Shown: one piece after another, positions 56,236-64,000 of the stretch
Position numbering within the stretch: the stretch's first letter is position 1
Layout of the letters: every line of letters starts with the position of its first letter
Assembly: GCA_013433145.1 (NCBI GenBank)
Contig: CM024189.1
Location: 6,192,001-6,256,000, forward strand
DNA length: 64,000 nucleotides
Source: Ascaris suum
Lineage: Eukaryota; Nematoda; Chromadorea; Rhabditida; Ascarididae
Reading direction: 5' to 3'
Notes under the pieces: generated by a model
What the model was told of the DNA's origin: nothing
What the model saw: the letters and a program-made list of their open reading frames with translations, nothing else
Databases searched by the model: none
Position numbers and translations under genes: made by a program

Positions 56236-59200
56236 GTTTGTTATTCATGTGCTACCGTATACTCTACCTCCAGCAGGTAAACCCATTATTTATCCTTGCT
56301 AATAAATGCTCCATCGTTGCATAGACAACTACTGTTCATCAGCGCATGCATATGGTGACGTATGCGGTATTTCTTAAGCATGAAGATACTGAATGGAAAC
56401 TAATCAAATGTAAGAATGTCAGGTTTAGGTGCATTCTTTCAATTCGAACGTTTCGATCAGGTCGTCGACGGTGAGTGTCGTATCAGATGAGTCACGCATC
56501 GACCTTACTGAACGCTTTCTTAGCGGTCAGGTTTGGTCTCAGAATTCTCTGCTTGAATTCGAACCACGTGGCCATTCCGAAAATATATATGCTACCGATA
56601 CGGTTCGTACGCTGTTCAGCGTACTGGGCGCAAATTTATCGACGAAGGCCGATAGATTAGAGGTGATGATAGAATTTTTTTTTGTTTTGTTAATGTCATC
56701 AGTGGTTGATTTCGATGTTCTTGCTTGTTTTTGGGTCGGGTTTGCGATCGTTTCTGGCAGTGAATTCAGCTGCCGGCTGCCTGTAGGTAATGTGATGCTA
56801 AGAGGTGGTTTTCGCCGAGGTAGAAGAGGGAGGGAACTTCGTCGAAGAGCGATTTGAGGGGATGCTGTTGGAAAGCAATTTGTCTGGGGGATGGACCCCA
56901 AGAACCAGTGGGGGAACTGCGCTACCCCTCCTTTCATCGTCTTTGGCTTTTTTAGGGTCTAAACTCTTCGTAGGACATTGCCTGTAACTGTCCAGCAAGT
57001 TTTTCATCGCTTTAAGTGGAAGAAAGCATAATATTATGGCGATTTGCAGTTGTTGCTATCATCGAATCGTACAGAAGATGGGCATTCACATCTTGAAATG
57101 GTTGCGGAATCGGATATTGACTTGGTACTACTGGTGAGGGAAACGCACGTCGAAGCGGCAAATGCCCGCATGGCACACATTTCGATGCATACGTGGCAAC
57201 TTTCGCTGGAGCCACGCCTCACGCTTACCTCCAACATTTCGACTGCAATGAATCGTCAACTTTTCATAACATCCACTACAAACAACTACAACCTCATCAT
57301 CACACTCGACGGTGCCAAGGTGTCTTTCCTCGAAGTCATTCGATTTCATCTCTCTCTATGGCATTCATCCCATTTAATTCACGAAATGAAGCAAATTTTA
57401 TAAAGACCTGGGAAGACGTTTATTATGTTGTTTGATGATCTATCTGTTTCCCTTAAAAAATGCGATATCCATATTTCCAGCCTGAAGAGACTTATTTTTA
57501 CCCAAGTGCTTATTCAGATATTTTTCTTCGTGTCCATGCAAGTGCTGTAATTCGGTCCTCCTGGATCACCTGTTCTCCATACAATCGTTCATCCAGACTA
57601 ATAACTTTCTTGCTAGTTTCATCATCCCCTAAGTTTGATGTAGATTACACCTATAATGTCTCTGAAAGGTGTTTCGAAAAACATCGGGTACTTTTCTTCG
57701 TCATCACGGTTTATTAAATTAATTCATATGGATTATTGATGCGGAGCAGTTTATCGATCCCTGTTATCCATAGTTTATCTATTTGCCGTTTATCGACCAC
57801 TCTTCATTATATCACTCAGCATAATTTCTTAAATTACTATGAAAAAAAAAGATCTCTTTAAATGAGTGCATTTTTATATCATTGAAGCAGCAATAATTTT
57901 TAGAGAGAATTAATGAACGCTTTATATGATAGCAATATGTGAAGCATCATGCTACTTAATATTCCACCTAAATTCTGGATTTATCCATCCATCGGGTGCA
58001 TATTGTGCTTATTGAATAATGAGAATCGTCGCATCGTTGTGAATATTTGATTGAAATGAAAGCAAAATGGTATAGATTTGCATACATCATTTTCGGAACG
58101 ATTACTAATAATGGCGGATTGTATATCTCAATTATGAACCGGCTCAATTCGTACCAGTCGCGAAATGACGCAAATTGACGCCGTTTTATTGCATAGCAAC
58201 CTGTCGTGATTGTACCGTTTTAATTTTGGCGTCGCATTATGTGCAGTTTTAAAATCTGTTTTATAACACTCAAAGAGTTTCAGTTTATGGTTCTATTAAC
58301 GTTGCAGGAGGTGAACGAGAGTGCTGTAACAACGAACATTTTTTCACATGAGGAGAGCGGGAGGGGAGAAGCGGTGCTAGGTGGAATTAGATTTAAGCAA
58401 GTTATAATTATATTTTCTCGGAATGAAACAACAAAATTGTCTATTTGCTACAAATGTGAAGGTATACATCACACATTGTTTTAGCAATGTGCCCAGACAT
58501 CGCTATTTGTATGCAATGCCGCCCAAATTCTTGGAGCTTTTGGGAGAGTATCAAAAATTTAATTTCGCTGACTCTTCCGCCTAAAGCTGCTGCCGCTGGG
58601 AATGGGGAGAAGGGAGTGGGAGAGGGAAGAACGAAGAAAAAACGATAAAGAGTTAGAGTTCGGTTTGCAGCCAAACTGTGCGTATTCGATGATGAAACGT
58701 TTTAAGCAACTGTGAAAGAAACAGATGTAGAATTATAGGTGCTTTTCAAGCAAACAGTTTCCAATAGCGAATTCAGTGCTGTGGCGAATAGGGCTGGAGA
58801 CGAAGCAACTGAGGGAGGTGATGGGAAGGGAATGTTCTCGTCTTCGCTGCTTTTTTTTGTCGCTTAGGAGGTGGTTGGTTTCCCTCGCTCACCTCGCCCT
58901 ACTTTTTGCTCGCTGCCTCTTTCCTTTCCCAGGAAAGGCATAAAGTTTAAAGTCTGAATATGAGTGGCGCATATGAACGACCTCTAGAATAAGATAACTT
59001 TGCAAAAATCCCCAAAGCATGACCAGCGAAATTCTTCCGTCTTTTGGTAAAGTGTTAATGACTTTTGTAAGAAAAAGAATAGCTCCGAGATGAAAGAGAA
59101 GAATAGTTTCTCCCGATCATGGGAAAGCCAACCGGGCAATCTTCGTCAAGAAATATTCCGCCCTAAGAAGTGCGACTGTTTCTGTGATGCGCATTTTTTT

Positions 59201-62200
59201 TTTCTGTCATTTTGTTTCTCTTTTAATAAAATTCAATAAATTTCTGGGGAATTCTCATAGTTCAACGGAACTCAGCGCCTTAGAGTCTCATGTTTTTCAA
59301 AGAAATATTCATCGTTTCTGAGATTTATATCTTTGTTATTGAGTCCACTATTACATTGCTAGTGTGAATTTATCAATTTAAGAGCGATCATTTATTTTAA
59401 TGAATTCTTTTATCGCAAATAATGCTTATATTGTTTACTTGTTTACTGTTTTCAGGTGAATGTTCTCTATGGTAAAGTTTCTGTGAAGTTAGCGGATGAT
59501 TATCGATCATTGCAATTGATTTCCGCAAGTCATACAGTGCAATTGCAAACAGTTTTATCGCCTTTCGATATTTTCATTTCGGCGCATGAAATGTGGATTC
59601 GATGTACCGACGATAATATCGCAATACACACGAATTTCAACTCGACAAACGTTTATGTTGATGTGGAGCAATTTGCAAAGTTCGCAGTTGCGACTTTTAC
59701 AATTATTTTTGTATCAGTCGTTAGATGCTACGTTGTTTTGCATTCCATAAGCAAAATGCATAATTTCTATGATGATAAAGTGAGGAGGGACGTAAGGAAA
59801 CGAGAACTGATATGGTGTTATGATATGGGTGAAACAAACAGGAGAGGAACACTGTTTTTTGTTCTAATAGAGACAATTTGAGGTTTATGCGTTTTTGTTG
59901 CATTTTGAAGGAAGACCGTCATTCTAAAGAAGCATGACTCCGACTCCATATATCGGTGTCTTTGTGTTCGTTTCTGTCTAGTCATCCCATGATTTTAGCC
60001 GTGAGGAGTGTCAAATGCTAAACTAACTAAATTTAATGAGCACAGAAGCCGTCATAGAATGACCATTTATACCTTTTGTCACATTTGTATGTCAACTTCG
60101 GAAGGTGTTATGAACCTTTAATTTTGCCTTATTTGCATTTTTCCTCACTTTTATCGTAAGAAGGTGAGTACTTCATAGAAATTTTTCGATGAAAGGTGGG
60201 ATTAATGCGAATACGGAAACGCAAACCATATTACCTCCACTGGCAAATTTCTGCCTTTAGCGTTTTCATTATGAGATAATAGATGAGATGCGATCATTTC
60301 TGCTTAACGTTGAAATATTTTCAGGTTGAGAGGGCTATCTTATTTCGAGAGCTGAAACTACCATTTAATTTGTAAATAGAGATGAGACAGATAACGGTTA
60401 TACCACATAGCAAATAACTTAACTATATACCCGTATCTTGAAAGCAAAGATTTCGCGCATTCTCTAGAATTACTGGCTTCTCTTCACTGTTGTTTTTTCT
60501 TACCTTCATGACGGTTCATAAACGCAAAAACACTTGTAGAGCATTGATCGAAAGGCGAGAGGATGAGCTAAAAATCGGAGGCGATACACTCGAATCGAGT
60601 GAACGCATTCAGCTGACTTCTATGCAGTTGGCGATGGTACTTGAATCAGGAGAGATCAGTGGGGTGCACGCTTTCGCTAATAAATCTCAAATTGTTATGC
60701 AAACGAATGCCACCAAAGTTCGTTAACGCCTTTTCTAATAGATAATCTTTACTTGTGTCGAGAAATTTCATGCAAATTGAAGTGTAACAAATATCCGCTT
60801 CAAAGTTTTCTTTGTGTTTCTTATCAATCTACTCGCCTAATATACACGTGAAATGTTTGTTTTTTTCTGATGCGTTTGCTTTAAATTTCTTTCACATCAT
60901 ATTACTTTTGCTGAACGTTGAGCATTCGAAAAAACGGCTATGGCCTTTTAATTTTTTTTGTCCCCTTTTTGCTGAAATTTCTATCGAAGCCTCCAAGAGG
61001 TGAAAAAAGGTCGATGCTTACTTTTTAACGTTATAATCTGTATGTCCAGGACTAATAAAGAAATTCGCCTTAATCATAAATCTATAAGGATAGGAGAAGA
61101 GTTTGAAAAAATATATCGTTTGGTTGGTCAGTTGACGTTTAAAAATTTCAAGATCACTTATTTCTAGGTAAGAGTATAATTCGAGTTGCGCGCTCCTATG
61201 ATTTTAATTATTTGTTTCAATATGCTTATCAAATCATTTTGGATAATAAATTCTTTATTTGTTTATTTATAGTAATTTTATCAATCACTCCTGTCTTGCG
61301 TAACACTAATAGTAATTTTGCGTGAAAATAAATTTTGAGTAATAACAACAATTAGTTGAGTAAAATTCTCTTATTCGACTATTTTTCATAAGCTTTTGCT
61401 TATTCATAGCAATTTCAAGTGCATTATATTTTCTCAGTTGTTGAGAGTGCTCCCGAACTTTAATTGCTTTCATATTGACTTTATTTCAGATGACCTCCAC
61501 AGCATCACATCATACCGTCAACATAACCGGAGGTACGGCAACTCTTCAAATTTTTACGGGAAATGTTTCGATAACAATCACTACTAACATCGGTGAAATT
61601 GTGCTACCAACTTCACTATCGCTTCTCACTCCACCGACTGACAATTTCGCCACTGTAGGACCACCATCTATAGATATTGAACCGCATGGTTCACCTGGAA
61701 CGGATGTCGAGAAAATCGATGATATCCTTACCCACACTACTCCACCTGTTTCCATTCGAACCGGTAGTACAACGAGTTCATCTATTGAAACAACGCGAAC
61801 CGTTGCCGATGCGACAGAACTAAGCACTGGATGGATCCTGCCCAATGAGCAGCCAATCAGCAGCGTTAGGACTACGGCAAACGGTCAAATAGATACTGCA
61901 GGCAACACGAAGGGACACATTGGAACTGCGCACGAAACTGATAACGTGTATGGGACATCGAATGAAATACCGTTTCCTGAAGGGAATATAATCCCTGGCG
62001 GAACAGAGAATTCCATAGGACTCACTACTACGTTCATCGTGCCGTCAAATGAAACTGCTGTATTCTCTGAGACTACTAATGGAGTCAGTGATCAAAAGAT
62101 GGTGTATTCAACGCAGGAAAATGTTTTCACTCAAATAAACACCGTTGATACATCAGATGAATCTGGTAATAGAGAAAGCGGAGCTGAACAAGCAGGCAAC

Positions 62201-62674
62201 CAACCCACTTTGAACGCAGTCTTCACATCATCTGCTGTTGTTCCCGATGAACAACTGCCGAGTCAAGTTCCTGTCATAGGAGAAGAAGCAGGTCCTACAT
62301 CGGAAGTAAATAGTACATCAGTGAGTCAAAATTTTGAAAACTTGGACGACACAAGTTTGACGAACGTGAAAGAATTACCAACGAATCCTGAAGGCGTTTT
62401 GCTCCGTCCGGAAATGACACATGAGCCGAGTACCACCTCACAGACGGGGACTGATGGAAATGAACAACAACAAACAGCAGTTAAATCAGATGGTAGACAG
62501 CCTTCTAGCATGAATGAACACCGGGATATCCAAGAAGGAGAAGCTGTGCTAACAAATCCACGTAACATCAGTGAAGAATCGAATAGTGATGAGCATTACG
62601 TGATAAGCTCATTGGAAGTGGTGACTACTGCAGCAAATGAAGCCACCAGGGACAACATGATGCCAAGTGGTTAG
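56113..62674 (+). CDS. Predicted secreted protein, beta-strand-rich ectodomain with Thr/Ser-rich tail, 768 aa, 7 exons
   Basis: I do not recognise this protein. Seen: seven exons (56113-56235, 56429-56662, 57050-57319, 58308-58400, 59456-59679, 60540-60717, 61490-62674) join in frame to 2,307 nt. Residues 1-24 look like a signal sequence (hydrophobic ALIIFAFYL). RLKR at 29-32 fits a furin-type cleavage site. Residues about 42-427 consist of short segments with alternating hydrophobic residues (NVSIRS, VSVKLAD, VNITGG, SITITTN) separated by polar turns, with several N-glycosylation sequons and only one cysteine (Cys290). Residues about 428-768 are a low-complexity Thr/Ser/Glu/Asn-rich tail. 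Inferred: an extracellular beta-solenoid-like or sarcoglycan-like ectodomain on a mucin-like stalk; no membrane span in the main model. Exon borders are less certain than for the upstream gene. Confidence 0.62.
56429..56662 (+). CDS. Second gene, exon 2
   Basis: 78 codons, residues 42-119, beginning VHSFNSNVSIRSSTVSVVSD and ending STKADRLE. Alternating V/I/L pattern, sequons at NVS and NLS, no cysteine. Acceptor TTTAG, donor GAG/GTGATG, phase 0. The frame runs on 65 codons past the donor into T-rich sequence without the same pattern. Confidence 0.62.
57050..57319 (+). CDS. Second gene, exon 3
   Basis: 90 codons, residues 120-209, beginning LLLSSNRTEDGHSHLEM and ending NLIITLDGAK. Dense short beta-strands (LTLTSNIS, QLFITSTTNN). 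Acceptor TTTGCAG, donor AAG/GTGTCT, phase 0. Confidence 0.65.
58308..58400 (+). CDS. Second gene, exon 4
   Basis: 31 codons, residues 210-240: EVNESAVTTNIFSHEES to GIRFKQ. Acceptor GTTGCAG, donor CAA/GTTATA, phase 0 both sides, so its inclusion or skipping leaves the frame intact. Supported by the strand-like pattern and the splice signals. Confidence 0.5.
58739..58780 (+). CDS. Possible extra exon of the second gene
   Basis: After AATTATAG the frame reads VLFKQTVSNSEFSA, similar in texture to the flanking exons. A phase-0 donor (GCT/GTGGCG) follows. The frame stays open further without a convincing donor, so the right end is uncertain. Not in the main model. Confidence 0.2.
59456..59679 (+). 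CDS. Second gene, exon 5
   Basis: Residues 241-314 plus two bases: VNVLYGKVSVKLADDYRSLQ and onward to NVYVDVEQFA. It holds the only cysteine (Cys290 in MWIRCTDD). Acceptor TTTTCAG. The donor AA/GTTCGC (phase 2) rejoins exon 6 as Lys315. Reading past the donor gives a hydrophobic stretch and a basic tail (see findings). Confidence 0.6.
60540..60717 (+). CDS. Second gene, exon 6
   Basis: Residues 315-374: ALIERREDELKIGGDTLES to IVMQTNATK. Acceptor CTTGTAG, donor AAA/GTTCGT, phase 0. Its donor begins GTTCG like that of exon 5. The frame closes two codons past the donor. Confidence 0.6.
61490..62674 (+). CDS. Second gene, exon 7: last strands and mucin-like tail
   Basis: 394 codons then TAG, the longest open frame in the window. 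It starts MTSTASHHTVNITGGTATLQ, continues with strand-like repeats to about residue 427, then a long tail rich in Thr, Ser, Glu, Asn, Gly and Pro. There is no cysteine and no membrane segment. Acceptor ATTTCAG, phase 0. Composition predicts heavy O-glycosylation. Confidence 0.75.
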   Translation: MTSTASHHTVNITGGTATLQIFTGNVSITITTNIGEIVLPTSLSLLTPPTDNFATVGPPSIDIEPHGSPGTDVEKIDDILTHTTPPVSIRTGSTTSSSIETTRTVADATELSTGWILPNEQPISSVRTTANGQIDTAGNTKGHIGTAHETDNVYGTSNEIPFPEGNIIPGGTENSIGLTTTFIVPSNETAVFSETTNGVSDQKMVYSTQENVFTQINTVDTSDESGNRESGAEQAGNQPTLNAVFTSSAVVPDEQLPSQVPVIGEEAGPTSEVNSTSVSQNFENLDDTSLTNVKELPTNPEGVLLRPEMTHEPSTTSQTGTDGNEQQQTAVKSDGRQPSSMNEHRDIQEGEAVLTNPRNISEESNSDEHYVISSLEVVTTAANEATRDNMMPSG

Positions 62675-63830
62675 ATTTTGGTATCCGTTTTATGACACAT
62701 GTATGCAAAGAATGAGTTATTCTGACACTAAAAAAATGAAAATATCTTGAAAATATCATACACGGTATGCATGTAGATGAGAAAATGGGTCTACACGCCT
62801 CGCACAAAGTGTCCTCTAGCCTTTCAGTCCATTTGACCAGCCAGCCAAGAAAATTTCCAAATCCACAATAACATAGTCTGCGCAAATTCAATCCAAGCCT
62901 ATCATTTTATGAATCCTTTGTGAAAGTAGTTCGCCTATGAGCGGCGCAATATCGATCATTAAACACAGTCAAGTTGTAAACTTTTTGATGCTTTTAAACA
63001 ACGTAAGAATCACAACGAAATTGAGGATAGGGGTCACTTATCGTGTGAACTGCATTCGATAAGTTCATCGATGCATATTTTGTGGTTAGCAAATTGTGCG
63101 AACGAATGCGCCACATAAGGACACAATTCTGTGCAGATATGATGTCGTTGTAACGCGCTTATGCAAACACAAATTTGAAAAGCACGTTAAAGGATATACA
63201 GTCGATTCTTTAAAGATAATAGGGCGAAATTAATTGGTCGGTATTAAAAGTCTGTGCAGAAGTGAGAACCAATGTGACAAAAAAGAAATATTTTCACCCG
63301 TAATTTCTTCTATTTCTCTAACAATTTTGTATTTTATTGGATGGCCGTAATTAGTATTTTATGCTAAAACGTTTGCATAACGATATCCGTCACAAAATCG
63401 ACATGGAAAATCTGTTCGCAACAACACAACAACGAAAAGATATTGCTAAAGCTTTTGGAACGGCATTTGTTGCAATATTAAAATATGTGACCTGCTGAAA
63501 GTTCTCGAACTTTTGCAGTCGTGAGCCAATCTAGTATTATACTTATCAGATCCTGTTAGCAGAGCTGCGAGGCTATTGCCTTAACGAGCCCAAATGAGTT
63601 TATCGTTTTAATCGTTGCTATGAGTTGCTTGCAGTGCTACCGTTTGGGATCTAGAGTGGGGATTTGCGGTTTTGTGGTTATCGTTTAATCGTTGCAGGGA
63701 GGGGAGGTGTTTTGCGGTTTTCGCGATTGACTGACCATAGGTATGGACATAAGCCGATGATGCTCATGTGATAAAAATCACCCAACTGAATTGTTGCACT
63801 TTTTCATCATTTCTCGGACAGTCAGCCGCT
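62675..63830. other. 3' flank of the second gene
   Basis: AT-rich with one weak poly(A)-signal candidate. A minus-strand frame at 62625-62891 overlaps the coding end and has no supporting signal. Confidence 0.45.
62958..62963 (+). terminator. Candidate poly(A) signal of the second gene
   Basis: ATTAAA lies 284 bases after the stop. No AATAAA is seen nearer. Weak evidence. Confidence 0.25.
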
Positions 63831-63883
63831 GATTGGAATATATAAAGTCGGCAGTCTCAAAAATCACCAAACAAGCACAGAAC
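63831..63883 (+). promoter_or_regulatory. Core-promoter-like sequence near the right edge
   Basis: GATTGG (inverted CCAAT) is followed within a few bases by TATATAAAG (63839-63847), then an A/C-rich leader to an ATG at 63884. The order and spacing resemble a compact TATA promoter. Confidence 0.35.
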
Positions 63884-63949
63884 ATGGTAGTATTTCAGGC
63901 TGTGTACAGTGACGAGTACGTTCGATACTCGTCATGGTCGTGGCTATAG
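63884..63949 (+). CDS. Short ATG frame after the edge promoter
   Basis: 21 codons (MVVFQAVYSDEYVRYSSWSW and one more) then TAG. It could be a short peptide, or a first exon spliced before the stop to sequence beyond the window. Confidence 0.18.
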   Translation: MVVFQAVYSDEYVRYSSWSWL

Positions 63950-64000
63950 GGTAATGCCAATCGTGGCCCATACTTGTTGGCTTTCGATAAGAAAACTTGA

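Noticed and set aside
56663..56857. Extension of exon 2 of the second gene
   Set aside because: Runs into T-rich intron-like sequence; the donor at 56663 joins exon 3 in phase.
57460..57717. 85-codon + ORF between exons 3 and 4 of the second gene
   Set aside because: Different texture from flanking exons (aromatic and Ser-rich), and no donor in the needed phase.

Overview
The window looks like nematode nuclear DNA. It carries one large gene whose 24 predicted exons spell a nephrin/SYG-2-type immunoglobulin cell-adhesion receptor. Its introns have short T-rich acceptors (TTTCAG, TTGCAG, TTTTAG, some TTTTAAG) typical of nematodes. Introns run from about 250 to 2,840 bases and are full of TA, CT, poly-T and poly-G simple repeats. 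This intron size is larger than in Caenorhabditis, so an ascarid- or spirurid-like worm is a guess only. I could not run a search; all exon models come from reading frames, splice signals and domain logic.

Layout. Positions 1-28,160 hold no gene I can establish. A minus-strand open frame runs off the left edge (1-159), and a second minus-strand candidate lies at 13,609-14,389. The rest is AT-rich, with two long TA arrays and a few palindromes. Positions 28,176-50,868 hold the syg-2-like gene on the + strand. It encodes 1,268 residues: signal peptide, six canonical Ig domains, one Ig-like module lacking both cysteines, two more Ig domains, a fibronectin III domain, one membrane span and a 208-residue tail. 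The 24 coding exons sum to 3,807 nt, keep frame at all 23 junctions and end at a stop.

Positions 50,869-56,112 are a 5.2 kb spacer. Positions 56,113-62,674 hold a second + strand gene, modelled with seven exons and 768 residues. It has an N-terminal signal sequence, a furin-like RLKR site, about 390 residues of short alternating beta-strand pattern, and about 340 residues of Thr/Ser/Glu/Asn-rich mucin-like tail. It has a single cysteine. I do not recognise its family; it is the most novel object here. At the right end, 63,831-63,949 has a CCAAT/TATA-like core promoter just before a short ATG frame that may start a third gene.

How they fit: the receptor is expected to act at cell-cell contacts (synaptic partner choice in C. 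elegans, slit diaphragm or myoblast fusion in relatives). The second gene encodes a probable secreted or matrix protein. No functional link is shown beyond same-strand proximity.
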